A DNA stretch of 64,000 bases from JAFDZW01 sp038229915 (GTDB taxonomy: Bacteria > Bacteroidota > Ignavibacteria > Palsa-1295): positions 62,001 to 126,000 of the forward strand of contig JBBRNY010000001.1 in NCBI GenBank assembly GCA_038229915.1, written 5' to 3'. Shown here piece by piece: positions 26,074-34,152 of this stretch. The translations under genes were made by a program, and so were the position numbers. The notes under the pieces were generated by a model, which made no database searches, was not told the DNA's origin, and was given only the letters and a program-made list of their open reading frames with translations. Each line of letters starts with the position of its first letter. Position 1 is the stretch's first letter.

Positions 26074-26709
26074 TTATTTCTGCACAGTCTCGACGCGTTT
26101 CCACCCAGTGATCATCGACCAGAAATTCCACCACCCAGCGGTCACCACCATAAATAAATGTCCGAGAAAAAAGAACACGATCAGTGCCATAAAGATAAAA
26201 TGAAACCACCGAGCAAGATCATAGCCGCCAAAAATAAATGCTATCTCTTGAAAGGTTACCGGCATATACATTGCCAAACCCGATAGCGTCACCCCGATAC
26301 CAAGAAATGGAACGCTGGTATAAGCAAGCTTTTGAAGAGCATTATACTTATCTGTTTTAGGATGCTCTTTGTTAATGCGAAGATAGTATTTGATCATCGG
26401 TAAAATACCGTGAATATCTTTGGTTCTAAAGATCGTCGTTTTTCTACCGTGACGAGTTGCAACGTTATAAATAACAGCGAGCACTCCATTAAGCACGAAT
26501 ATCCACATCGCAAAAAAATGCCACTGCCTCGCGCCTCCCAACCAACCGCCGAGAGTAACCCAAGAAGGGAATTTAAAAGCAAAAAGAGGAGATGCATTAA
26601 AGATTCGCATTCCGCTGGAGACCATGATCAACAGCGCAATAAAATTGAGCCAATGGGTGACTCGAATGACCAAAGGGTGTTGAAATATTTTGGCGGGCTT
26701 CATTTTCAT
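26074..26709 (-). CDS. Cytochrome b561-type membrane subunit
   Basis: Four-helix inner-membrane dihaem cytochrome b, 211 residues, of the thiosulfate-reductase/formate-dehydrogenase gamma type. Four likely haem ligands are H19 (RVTHW), H64 (RQWHFF), H170 (WFHFIF) and H184 (LGHLF), placed in helices 1, 2 and 4. It is 6 bp downstream of the molybdopterin oxidoreductase, indicating a two-subunit complex exchanging electrons with the quinone pool, analogous to but distinct from MsrQ. Confidence 0.9.
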   Translation of the reverse strand: MKMKPAKIFQHPLVIRVTHWLNFIALLIMVSSGMRIFNASPLFAFKFPSWVTLGGWLGGARQWHFFAMWIFVLNGVLAVIYNVATRHGRKTTIFRTKDIHGILPMIKYYLRINKEHPKTDKYNALQKLAYTSVPFLGIGVTLSGLAMYMPVTFQEIAFIFGGYDLARWFHFIFMALIVFFFLGHLFMVVTAGWWNFWSMITGWKRVETVQK

Positions 26710-26715
26710 ACACGC

Positions 26716-27408
26716 TTATAGCCCTGCATTCCAATCATACCCTTGATCTTCCCAATATCCGCCGGGCTTCGTATTAGTGACAACAAGCTTGAATATCCAC
26801 TTCGCGCTTTTATAGCCAAGCTTCGTGGGCATTACTATTCGGCAGGGCGCACCATGCTGAAGCGACAGAGGCTTGTTGAAGGCTTCGTAGCAAAGCAGTG
26901 TTTCGGGGTGTCGTGCGCTTTCCATATCATAACCTTCGTAATATTTATCAGCACACTCGACAGCAATATATTTTGCATTGGAATCAGCACCGACCCAATC
27001 GAGGAAATACCACAAGGCAACCCCACCCCACTTAATATTTTGGCTCCACCCTTCAACGCAGACGTGTTTTGAGTTTTGCACTTGCTTCTGAAGCTCTTTG
27101 ATCTGGGCAAGCGAATAATATCCGGGATGTTTGACGAGTCCGGTTACATACAGTCGCCAATTTTCGGTAGTATCAGAAGGAGGGGTGTGAGTATCGTAAT
27201 CATTCACTCGAAATTTCGATTCCGGAGTGAGATCTTTGTCTTCTATCTTCGGGGCGAGTTTGTTCTTGCTAAAAGCAGCTTGTTGGACCCCATCGTTAAA
27301 CTTTTGAAAACTGCGAAGACCTTGTTCGATCTTGCCCGATGGTGTCGCATCACACGAGCACAAGAGCACACTTAAAAAAACTATACAAAAAAAATCAAAG
27401 GTTTTCAT
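26716..27408 (-). CDS. Sulfite-oxidase-fold molybdopterin oxidoreductase, lipoprotein form
   Basis: Molybdopterin-dependent oxidoreductase of the YedY/sulfite oxidase family, 230 residues from ATG 27408. A TTG at 27432 would add eight residues, but the promoter box places the transcript start too close to it. The Mo-ligand Cys is C117 in HVCVEGW, followed by GVALWYFLDWVGAD, LLCYEAFNKPLSLQHGAP and LGYKSAKWIFKLVV. The N-terminus is a lipoprotein signal: lipobox LLCSC with acceptor C19 and Asp at +2, which in E. coli keeps lipoproteins in the inner membrane. No twin-arginine motif is visible, which is odd for an exported molybdoenzyme. Substrate unknown. Confidence 0.88.
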   Translation of the reverse strand: MKTFDFFCIVFLSVLLCSCDATPSGKIEQGLRSFQKFNDGVQQAAFSKNKLAPKIEDKDLTPESKFRVNDYDTHTPPSDTTENWRLYVTGLVKHPGYYSLAQIKELQKQVQNSKHVCVEGWSQNIKWGGVALWYFLDWVGADSNAKYIAVECADKYYEGYDMESARHPETLLCYEAFNKPLSLQHGAPCRIVMPTKLGYKSAKWIFKLVVTNTKPGGYWEDQGYDWNAGL

Positions 27409-27442
27409 CGCGTTGCGTTCTTTTTTATGCAAACATTCAGAA

Positions 27443-27477
27443 CAAAGATACAGATTTTTTGCGAGAAGTATGCCAAA
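27443..27477 (-). promoter_or_regulatory. Candidate promoter of the molybdoenzyme operon
   Basis: Minus-strand TATCTTTG (27450-27443) is a Bacteroidota -7 box; TTTG (27477-27474) lies 23 bp upstream. The start site would fall near 27436, giving a leader of about 28 nt to the ATG at 27408. Confidence 0.45.
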
Positions 27478-27492
27478 TCTGAGGCAACACTC

Positions 27493-27618
27493 TTAGTGCC
27501 AATCGACTAAGATCACAAACAGTAAAAAGACAAAAATGATGAAGACCCAAATACCCATACCGATGATCACGAATCGGAATTTACGCTCGCGGTTTGTCAG
27601 CACAGGAGCCGGTAACAC
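27493..27618 (-). CDS. Small single-helix membrane protein, 41 aa
   Basis: Short frame from GTG 27618 to TAA 27493, just 15 bp after the cytochrome oxidase subunit IV stop. It encodes a basic N-terminus (TNRERKFR) and one hydrophobic helix of about 22 residues (FVIIGMGIWVFIIFVFLLFV) ending in LVDWH. Purine-rich GAGCAGG just before the start may act as a ribosome site. The positive-inside pattern and position at the end of the coxC-coxD run suggest a small oxidase-associated subunit. It has not been matched to a named family. Confidence 0.55.
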   Translation of the reverse strand: MLPAPVLTNRERKFRFVIIGMGIWVFIIFVFLLFVILVDWH

Positions 27619-27633
27619 CCTGCTCTACCTTTA

Positions 27634-27930
27634 CTAAAATAGCCAGTGGGGTTGGAAAGCCCACTCGAGCGATATCATCAAGATCAAAATACCCGCAACC
27701 GCAAGAGGTGCGTATGCGATCACCGATAAGAAGCCAGAGTCATATTTCAAGTGCATAAAATACACCGCGACTAACCCTGCTTTGACCAAAGCAAGTGCGA
27801 TCAACAAAATGATCATTGGTGTTTTGGGCATACCGATCATCGTCAGCCCAACCTCGACAAGGGTGAGCACTGCAAGCGCGATGAAGATCTTGATGTATGT
27901 CTTGGTATGATTTACAGGAGCGTGTTCCAT
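27634..27930 (-). CDS. Cytochrome c oxidase subunit IV (COX4_pro type)
   Basis: Small inner-membrane subunit of 98 residues with three helices, of the prokaryotic cytochrome C oxidase subunit IV family. The signature KIFIALAVLTLVEVGL, then a second helix, then KAGLVAVYFMHLKYD is diagnostic. It lies 17 bp after subunit III and would stabilise a haem-copper oxidase whose subunits I and II are outside the window. Confidence 0.9.
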   Translation of the reverse strand: MEHAPVNHTKTYIKIFIALAVLTLVEVGLTMIGMPKTPMIILLIALALVKAGLVAVYFMHLKYDSGFLSVIAYAPLAVAGILILMISLEWAFQPHWLF

Positions 27931-27947
27931 AACCGCTAAGATCTAAG

Positions 27948-28778
27948 TTAGATGAGATAAACGAGTGTGAAAAGAATGATCCAGATCAGATCGACAAAAT
28001 GCCAATACAAGCCGGCAACTTCGACAACTTCCGCAGTGTCCTGACGTTTGCGAAACCAGCTAATTCCACGAATAAAGATGTAAGGTGCGCCACCGGCAAC
28101 CATCGGAATAAGCACGTGCGGCAAGCCAGGCCAAGTTTTTGTTGGTCCGAAAAATAGAAAGAGTGTTAGGCCGAAACATACCAATCGGAAAAGATTAATA
28201 AACCAATAATTCTCTTTTTTATGCTTATCGACAGGTCCGAGCCAAAGTGCGATCGTTAGTGCCAATAGATACAGCACTCCCGAAAACACATGAATTCCAT
28301 GAAAACCCGTTAAACTAAAGAATGTGGCATCAAAAAGACTATTGCCCATTCCCATGTGATCTTTGACGATCAGGTGATAGTACTCACCGTACTGAACGCC
28401 GAGGAAGATCGCGCCACCAACGACGGTGACCAAAAGCCACAAGATCGTTTTTTTAATATTCTTGAAGCTGGCTGCCTGAACGGCCATAACCATCGTCACG
28501 CTCGAACAGATCAGCACAAAGGTGTTAATAGCTGTTAGCGGAATATCAAGTGGGTAATGCTCAATACCATGAGCATGATTTTCCGGACCAGGCCATAAGT
28601 CGCCAGAACCGATGCGGACGGAAATATATGCCGCAAAAAAGCCCATGAACATCAAGGCATCCTGACACAGAAAAAGCCACATAAAGACTTTTCCCATCGG
28701 GGTTCCGGTACTGGTATAAACCGGAGCTTCTTGGTGATGCTCTTCGGAATGAGTGTTTTGTAAAGCTATCTCTGACAC
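27948..28778 (-). CDS. Cytochrome c oxidase subunit III
   Basis: Haem-copper oxidase subunit III, 276 residues with about six to seven helices. The family pattern is clear: KVFMWLFLCQDALMFMGFFA at about 30-49, the FFSLTGFHGIHVFSGVLY segment with conserved His residues (about 150-167), and the C-terminal LYWHFVDLIWIILFTLVYL. A loop extension of about 45 residues around 190-245 (including WPGLPHVLIP) is longer than in short CyoC-type subunits. It is co-transcribed with subunit IV; no subunit I or II nearby. Confidence 0.95.
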   Translation of the reverse strand: MSEIALQNTHSEEHHQEAPVYTSTGTPMGKVFMWLFLCQDALMFMGFFAAYISVRIGSGDLWPGPENHAHGIEHYPLDIPLTAINTFVLICSSVTMVMAVQAASFKNIKKTILWLLVTVVGGAIFLGVQYGEYYHLIVKDHMGMGNSLFDATFFSLTGFHGIHVFSGVLYLLALTIALWLGPVDKHKKENYWFINLFRLVCFGLTLFLFFGPTKTWPGLPHVLIPMVAGGAPYIFIRGISWFRKRQDTAEVVEVAGLYWHFVDLIWIILFTLVYLI

Positions 28779-28814
28779 GGCGTAAGTATTTCAGAAATTG
28801 TGAATAACGAAGTA

Positions 28815-28822
28815 CAAATATA
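28815..28822 (-). promoter_or_regulatory. Candidate -7 box for the cox genes
   Basis: Minus-strand TATATTTG matches TAnnTTTG, 37 bp upstream of the subunit III start. The best -33 candidate is only TTTT (21-bp spacer). The flanking CCGTATATTTG is also found at 31122 and 58149. Confidence 0.45.
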
Positions 28823-28931
28823 CGGAATTGTGAGGCAGAGTGTAAAATTCGTGGATTATTGGACACTCTGGAATTTGTATCAACTCCCAAGAGAAAAGAG
28901 CGTGGTAACTTCAAGACGAATTTTTCGTTAA

Positions 28932-30272
28932 ATGAAACACGCAATGTTAGTAATACCCGAGCGATATTCCAGACCATTCCTTGATGCGGTTCGAACGACG
29001 TTTAGTTCTATCCGCCATCGCAACTACCGACTGTTCTTTTTTGGGCAATGTATCTCCCTTGTCGGAACATGGCTTCAAAACACCGCTCTTGCTTGGTTGG
29101 TCTATCAACTAACCCGTGATTCAAGAGCACTCGGGCTTATGAGCTTTCTCGGTGCTGTTCCTATTCTGTTATTTGGCATCTATGCCGGTACGGTTGCTGA
29201 CGAGTATCCTAAGCGTACTATTCTCATCTGGACACAATCATTCGCCGGAATTTTTGCTATCGCTCTTGCAATATTCGTTGGCATAGGCTGGACACAGATC
29301 TGGCTGCTTGGTTCGATCAACTTACTAACAGGTATTGTGATCGCTTTCGATCTCCCCACTCGGCAAGCATTTGTCGTCGAGATGGTAGGTCGTGAAGACC
29401 TCACGAATGCTGTTGCCCTAAACTCGGCTATTTTTAATGGGGCACGGTTGATCGGTCCGGCTCTCGGAGCAATAATTATTTCGGCAGTCTCTATCGAGAT
29501 CTGCTTCTTGCTCAATGGAATTTCTTTCCTTGCGGTCATTCTCGGTTTATGGATGATGCGCTTGCCGAAACATGAGCAACGTGAAAAAAAGGTCAGAGAG
29601 ATCTCGAGAGTAAAAGCGATGCGCGAGGGACTGGACTATCTCTATCAAATTCCAAATTATCGAGCATTAATGGTTTTGGTGGTGACCATGACACTGTTTG
29701 CTTGGAGCTACACGGTGCATCTACCGGTGATAGCGGTCGAAGTATTACACGGAAGTTCTTCGACCTATGGTGCACTGCTCTCGGCTAATGGCGTTGGAGC
29801 TTTACTTGCGGCACTGACACAAGCGGCGTTCGGACCACGGTTGCGAGCTCGTTACGTTATCTACTTTTCGATCTTGGTGTTTGTCATCTCGATCTCCTTG
29901 ATACCACTCTTCAGTACGATCGTCCCCGTAATGATCTTGCTCGGAATGACCGGATGGAGTATCATCACTTTTTTTATCACCGCCAACTCAACGATCCAAC
30001 GTTTCGTACCCGATGAACTCCGCGGCCGAGTGATGGGTATCTATTCGCTTTCTTTTGCAGGATTGTTTCCCTTCGGTAGTCTGCTGGCGGGCTTCTTAGC
30101 ACATACTTATAGTATAGGTGTATCAATGTGGGTTGATGCGGCAGTATTGTTTATTGTGGCAAGTCTCACCTTTAACTTTGTCAGAAAGCTTCCGAGCCTT
30201 ACACAAATATCCGAACAAACAGGCTCGAGGACCATCTCTCTCGACATTATGAAGCAAGCCATCATAGTCTAA
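28932..30272 (+). CDS. MFS transporter (DHA3/EntS-like)
   Basis: Major facilitator superfamily exporter of 446 residues with twelve predicted helices. The opening of the domain, RNYRLFFFGQCISLVGTWLQNTAL (about 33-56), and the following WLVYQLTRDSRALG are characteristic of the DHA3/EntS group. A GRVMGIYSLSFAGLFPFGSL segment lies in the second half. Substrate unknown; relatives export siderophores or macrolides. Starts divergent from the cox operon, about 150 bp from it. Confidence 0.92.
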   Translation: MKHAMLVIPERYSRPFLDAVRTTFSSIRHRNYRLFFFGQCISLVGTWLQNTALAWLVYQLTRDSRALGLMSFLGAVPILLFGIYAGTVADEYPKRTILIWTQSFAGIFAIALAIFVGIGWTQIWLLGSINLLTGIVIAFDLPTRQAFVVEMVGREDLTNAVALNSAIFNGARLIGPALGAIIISAVSIEICFLLNGISFLAVILGLWMMRLPKHEQREKKVREISRVKAMREGLDYLYQIPNYRALMVLVVTMTLFAWSYTVHLPVIAVEVLHGSSSTYGALLSANGVGALLAALTQAAFGPRLRARYVIYFSILVFVISISLIPLFSTIVPVMILLGMTGWSIITFFITANSTIQRFVPDELRGRVMGIYSLSFAGLFPFGSLLAGFLAHTYSIGVSMWVDAAVLFIVASLTFNFVRKLPSLTQISEQTGSRTISLDIMKQAIIV

Positions 30273-30333
30273 GACGGAACTTCTTCTATTCAAATATCAG
30301 TAGTATAAACGATCAAATAATTTATTTTATTCT

Positions 30334-30693
30334 ATGCGTACTCTGCTATTACTTTTAGGTGCTGTGACAATGTTTGGTTGTCTTGGTTGTAACGAGAACA
30401 GCACTCAGGTGATCATTAATAGAATGGTCATCAGTCCGAAAGTATTGACCTATCAATCGGGAGAATCAACGAAAACACTTTCGATCACCCATACTTGCAC
30501 TTGCCCATTCAATTGGACCGTAGCGGTACTCCCTCCGAATGGTGTGCTCAAAGATACAACCGGAACTTGGGATAATCCCTCAGTCCCTATTGAAATCGAT
30601 CGCTCCAAATTGACGGTCGATACACTTCAAACTATGCTCCGTATTTCCAGTACTTTTGGTATCGATACCATCAGAGTCACCATCATAAAATGA
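30334..30693 (+). CDS. Hypothetical lipoprotein, 119 aa
   Basis: Signal peptide with a lipobox; the acceptor is Cys16 (TMFGC) or Cys19 (CLGC). The mature domain of about 95 residues is beta-rich and resembles a short BACON-like or Ig-like domain: VISPKVLTYQSGESTKTLSITHT, a CTCPF pair, FNWTVAVLPPN, and a closing IRVTIIK strand. Family membership is not certain. A terminator follows within 60 bp. Confidence 0.65.
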   Translation: MRTLLLLLGAVTMFGCLGCNENSTQVIINRMVISPKVLTYQSGESTKTLSITHTCTCPFNWTVAVLPPNGVLKDTTGTWDNPSVPIEIDRSKLTVDTLQTMLRISSTFGIDTIRVTIIK

Positions 30694-30720
30694 TCGGCGA
30701 GTATATCATGCTTTAAAAAG

Positions 30721-30750
30721 AAAAAGGCTCCGATCACTCGGGGCCTTTTT
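30721..30750. terminator. Bidirectional terminator
   Basis: AAAAAGGC(T)CCGA...TCGG(G)GCCTTTTT, an imperfect 13-bp stem with a T-G pair, flanked by A5 and T5. It separates the convergent 119-aa lipoprotein gene and the 77-aa lipoprotein gene. Confidence 0.85.
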
Positions 30751-30772
30751 ACAAAAACAAATTGAAAGAAAA

Positions 30773-31006
30773 TTATTTCTTCTTCATTTCGTCTTTTTTC
30801 ATCTCGTCCTTCTTCATCTCGTCCTTTTTGGTCGAGTCAACAACTGTAGTAGTGGTAGTTGTTGTTGTAGTAGCTGCAGGGGCCGGAACCGGAGCAACCA
30901 TTACAGAATCAGCGGGTTTGACTTCTTCAGCCTTTTTTCCGCAAGAAATAACGCCGACAGACATAGCTGTCAAAGCACAAAGCACAAAGATATTACGAAG
31001 CCTCAT
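30773..31006 (-). CDS. Small low-complexity lipoprotein with KKDEM repeats
   Basis: Lipoprotein of 77 residues from ATG 31006; an upstream start at 31024 adds six residues. The acceptor is Cys22 (VGVISC). The mature part is entirely low complexity: acidic-basic start, Pro/Ala stretch, a run of nine Thr, then three copies of KKDEM and KKK at the end. It has a good Bacteroidota-type promoter. The opposite strand also has an open frame here, but it lacks a promoter and signal. Function unknown; possibly a small abundant envelope protein. Confidence 0.72.
   Translation of the reverse strand: MRLRNIFVLCALTAMSVGVISCGKKAEEVKPADSVMVAPVPAPAATTTTTTTTTVVDSTKKDEMKKDEMKKDEMKKK
30785..30829 (-). repeat. 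Three 15-bp tandem repeats (KKDEM)
   Basis: Three in-frame 15-bp units on the minus strand, AA(G/A)AA(G/A)GACGA(G/A)ATG, encode KKDEM. Units differ only at third codon positions. Length change by multiples of 15 bp would keep frame. Confidence 0.85.
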
Positions 31007-31121
31007 TGTAATTACCTCTATCATTTATTAGTGAAAAAAACAAGCAGTACACACCAATCCCTATTTTTGACGATAGAAAGGTGGCTGTGCAGCACTTTCT
31101 GATTAAAAAACACTCAGTATG

Positions 31122-31153
31122 CAAATATACGGAATTTGCCGAACTAAGACAAA
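31122..31153 (-). promoter_or_regulatory. Bacteroidota-type promoter, TTTG-N20-TATATTTG
   Basis: The best promoter in the window: on the minus strand TTTG (31153-31150), a 20-bp spacer, then TATATTTG (31129-31122). This matches the -33/-7 consensus TTTG-N19-21-TAnnTTTG. It would drive the KKDEM lipoprotein with a leader of about 110 nt. Confidence 0.7.
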
Positions 31154-31257
31154 AAAACCAGAAAAAGCGTTTCATCTTTATTTGTCGTATTTTCCTTTGT
31201 CGTTGCTACAACTGATATCTGAACCCGAAATAGCTTCCAAAACGTTGAGTGTCGTCT

Positions 31258-32703
31258 ATGGCATTATCTATTTATAACACGCTCAGTCGAAGCAAAGAGA
31301 CTTTTCAGCCGATCGAACCCCATAAGATTGGGATGTATGTCTGCGGACCGACCGTCTATTCCGACACCCACATTGGGCATGCCAAAAGCTATATTAGCTT
31401 CGATATCGTTCGTCGCTACCTTTGCTTTCTCGGCTATAAGGTGACCTATGTCTTGAATATCACCGATGTCGGGCACTTGACCGATGACGCTGATGAAGGT
31501 GAAGACAAACTCGTAAAAAAAGGGCTTGAGACGAAGCAGCACCCAATGCAGATAGCCGAGACCTATACTCGGAGCTTCTTCGAAGAAATGGCGAAACTCA
31601 ATGTCCTACCACCCGATATTGCTCCACGGGCTTCGGGTCATATCATTGAACAGATAGAAATTATCAAAGACTTGATCGCCAAAGGTTTTGCCTACGAAGC
31701 AGGCGGCAATGTCTATTTCGAAGTCGCAAAAGACGCTGAGTACGGAAAACTATCAGGTCGTAAAGTTGACGACCAAGAGGCATCGGGCAGAGTCGAGACA
31801 AGAAGCGATAAACGAAATCCTCAAGATTTTGCACTCTGGAAAAAAGCCGAAAAAGGACATATTATGCATTGGGCTTCGCCATGGGGCGATGGGTTTCCCG
31901 GCTGGCATATCGAGTGTTCGGCAATGAGTATGAAATATCTCGGCGAGACATTTGATATTCATGGCGGAGGGATCGAGAACCAATTTCCGCATCATGAGTG
32001 CGAGATAGCCCAAAGCGAATCTTCGACCGGCAGGCAATTTGTGCGATATTGGATGCACAATAATATGGTGATGGTCGATGGGAAAAAGATGGGGAAATCA
32101 TTGGGCAATTCGAGCTATCTGAAAGATCTCTTTCTACAGTTCGACCCGATGACACTCCGCTTCTTTCTCTTGCAGTCACACTATCGTAGTACAACCGAGT
32201 TCAAGACCGAGGCGATCATTGCAGCTGATACCGGTTACAAAAAATTGCTGGCTACATTTGATAAACTTCGCGATAATGTTGGTGTCGTTGAGATCGGTAT
32301 GCTCACAACCGAAGAGCTTGCTCATCCGATCGTTCAACAATTTATAGAAGATATGAACGATGACTTCAATACATCCAAAGGCATTGCTCAACTCTTCGAC
32401 CTATCGAGAATAACCAACGAAGCACTTTCATCAGAAGGTGATCCGAAGTTATTAAAATCATTGTTTCACATCTGGAATGTTCTTGGAGGTGAGATCCTCG
32501 GTATTATCCCAAAGGAGCACACGGGGAATGTCCAGAACGGGGACGTCCTTGATAATGTGATCGAAACGATCATTGGTTGGCGCAAAGAAGCGCGAACGAA
32601 CAAAGATTATAAAATGAGCGATGCCATCCGAAACGACCTCGAATCAGCAGGAGTCTTGCTCGAAGATGCAAAAGACGGAACGACCAGCTGGAGTGTAAAA
32701 TAA
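31258..32703 (+). CDS. cysS: Cysteinyl-tRNA synthetase
   Basis: Class I aminoacyl-tRNA synthetase charging tRNA-Cys, 481 residues from ATG 31258; a GTG at 31249 adds three residues. HIGH motif is at 38-41 and the zinc/cysteine site includes C29 (YVCGPTVY), C in GWHIECSAM and the HHECE segment. The KMSKS motif reads KKMGKSLGN, with Gly in place of the first Ser. The C-terminal DALR-like helical domain is intact. It is 3 bp upstream of marC. Confidence 0.97.
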   Translation: MALSIYNTLSRSKETFQPIEPHKIGMYVCGPTVYSDTHIGHAKSYISFDIVRRYLCFLGYKVTYVLNITDVGHLTDDADEGEDKLVKKGLETKQHPMQIAETYTRSFFEEMAKLNVLPPDIAPRASGHIIEQIEIIKDLIAKGFAYEAGGNVYFEVAKDAEYGKLSGRKVDDQEASGRVETRSDKRNPQDFALWKKAEKGHIMHWASPWGDGFPGWHIECSAMSMKYLGETFDIHGGGIENQFPHHECEIAQSESSTGRQFVRYWMHNNMVMVDGKKMGKSLGNSSYLKDLFLQFDPMTLRFFLLQSHYRSTTEFKTEAIIAADTGYKKLLATFDKLRDNVGVVEIGMLTTEELAHPIVQQFIEDMNDDFNTSKGIAQLFDLSRITNEALSSEGDPKLLKSLFHIWNVLGGEILGIIPKEHTGNVQNGDVLDNVIETIIGWRKEARTNKDYKMSDAIRNDLESAGVLLEDAKDGTTSWSVK

Positions 32704-32706
32704 TTT

Positions 32707-33339
32707 ATGTTTGCTTTTACGCTTCTGTGTTTCGTCTCTCTTTTTACGATGGTCAACCCCATCAGTATTATCCCTGTCTTCAATTCGATGACGGCTTCAC
32801 TAACTCCGAAAGAAGTTCGGAGGGTCGCATTGCGAGCATCGATCACAGCACTGATCACCCTCATCTTCTTTGCACTTACCGGGCAGTTTGTTTTTAAGTT
32901 TTTTCAGATCTCTATCCATAGTTTTCGTTTGGTCGGTGGGGTGATATTCTTTATTATGGGCTATGAGATGCTTCAGGCACGTCTGACAAGAACCAACTAC
33001 GACGAACAGACGACCAGGAAGCAATATATGCAGGATATTGCTATTACTCCGCTCGGCATTCCCATGATCTGTGGTCCGGGGGCTATCACCACGATCATCG
33101 TCTTAATGAACCAAGGAGATACTTTAGTCGAACAGTCGATCGTGATCGGGGTCACATTTTTGATCGTATCGATCGTCTATGTCGCACTCATTAGCGGAAA
33201 CAAGATATTAAAACTCGTCGGCGACAGTGGTAATAAAGTAGTGCTCCGGCTAATGGGTCTCATCGAAATGGTCATAGCCGTAGAGTGGTTTTTTGCGGGT
33301 TTGAAGCCTATTCTCCGTGATATATTCAAGATCCATTAG
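32707..33339 (+). CDS. MarC-family membrane protein
   Basis: Six-helix inner-membrane protein, 210 residues. The openings FTMVNPISIIPVF and GGVIFFIMGYEML and the IAITPLGIPMICGPGAITT segment in the second half are the duplicated hallmarks of MarC. The family has no settled function despite its historical name (multiple antibiotic resistance). It follows cysS by 3 bp, suggesting co-transcription. Confidence 0.92.
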   Translation: MFAFTLLCFVSLFTMVNPISIIPVFNSMTASLTPKEVRRVALRASITALITLIFFALTGQFVFKFFQISIHSFRLVGGVIFFIMGYEMLQARLTRTNYDEQTTRKQYMQDIAITPLGIPMICGPGAITTIIVLMNQGDTLVEQSIVIGVTFLIVSIVYVALISGNKILKLVGDSGNKVVLRLMGLIEMVIAVEWFFAGLKPILRDIFKIH

Positions 33340-33500
33340 AGCTTCGGACAATATTCCATTACTAATTATTCACGCTTGTAACCGTTGCCCAATGCTCCCG
33401 TAAGGGTATGGGTATGGAAAAAAATGAAACTTTTGCCATACAAATTCACTTTACAAGCGTCAATTTTCGATAGGATAATACTATCAATTAATGCAACTTT

Positions 33501-33506
33501 AGGAGG
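33501..33506 (+). promoter_or_regulatory. Strong Shine-Dalgarno site before skp-like gene
   Basis: AGGAGG, 11 bp before the ATG at 33518. It stands out because most genes here lack a recognisable site. Confidence 0.75.
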
Positions 33507-33517
33507 AAAAACCTACA

Positions 33518-34042
33518 ATGCTATCCGTTAAACGTTTATTTTTCTTTGCAGTCGTAATTGCTGCTTTACTTTCAACCGGCTCGATCAAGACCTACGCACA
33601 GAAGATCGGTGTCGTAAATGGTAATGATGTTCTTGGCACCTTTGATGATGCGAAGAAGGCTGATGAAAAGATCAAAGCAATGAGTCTGCTTTACACAGAC
33701 ACCTTGACGATGATGAACAAAGCCGCTCAGGAAAAAGCTGAGGGTTACAAGAAAATTCTTTCGACGATGTCTGAAGATGCTAAGCAAAAAGCTCAGGCTG
33801 AGCTTGACGTCTTAGGTCGGAACATTCAAGAGTACCAGAATTCAAGATTCAATCAACAAGATGGTATGGTTCTCAAGGCAAGAAACGAAATGGTAAAGCC
33901 AATTCTTGAAAAGATCCAGGCCGCGGTTGCTACAGTCGCCAAGAAGAAGAAGCTTGATGTGATCCTTGATAGAGGCAATGTCGTGTATGTGAACAGTGAT
34001 GTTACTGACATTACCGAAGACGTAAAGAAAGCGTTGAAATAA
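33518..34042 (+). CDS. OmpH/Skp-like periplasmic chaperone
   Basis: Periplasmic chaperone for unfolded outer-membrane proteins, 174 residues. Signal peptide ends near residue 27 (KTYAQ). The OmpH pattern follows: IGVVNGNDVL, then two long charged helices (about 50-130) forming a coiled-coil tentacle, and the closing KKKLDVILDRGNVVYVNSDVTDITEDVKKAL. High-expression codons plus the strong ribosome site suggest an abundant protein. A hairpin terminator separates it from a second paralogue. Confidence 0.92.
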   Translation: MLSVKRLFFFAVVIAALLSTGSIKTYAQKIGVVNGNDVLGTFDDAKKADEKIKAMSLLYTDTLTMMNKAAQEKAEGYKKILSTMSEDAKQKAQAELDVLGRNIQEYQNSRFNQQDGMVLKARNEMVKPILEKIQAAVATVAKKKKLDVILDRGNVVYVNSDVTDITEDVKKALK

Positions 34043-34083
34043 GGGTACACCGTTCTTCCCTATTTTACGGGCATTTTTTTAAG

Positions 34084-34125
34084 ACGCGTTTGCTTCTACT
34101 ATGGGAGCAAACGCGTTTTCATTTT
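34084..34125 (+). terminator. Terminator between the two skp-like genes
   Basis: An 11-bp perfect stem, ACGCGTTTGCT/AGCAAACGCGT (34084-34094 with 34106-34116), an 11-nt loop, then TTTTCATTTTC. Probably ends the message of the first, highly expressed gene. Confidence 0.82.
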
Positions 34126-34152
34126 CTCCTTAGTCGTTAATTTTTTATCGTT

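Noticed and set aside
30785..30829. Short tandem repeats as a CRISPR array
   Set aside because: There are only three 15-bp units with no unique spacers, and they lie in frame inside a coding gene. No cas genes are in the window.
30762..31031. An 89-codon plus-strand frame opposite the KKDEM lipoprotein
   Set aside because: It encodes Phe/Ser and poly-Val repeats which are simply the complement of the Lys-rich and poly-Thr coding repeats. The minus strand has a lipobox and a good promoter.
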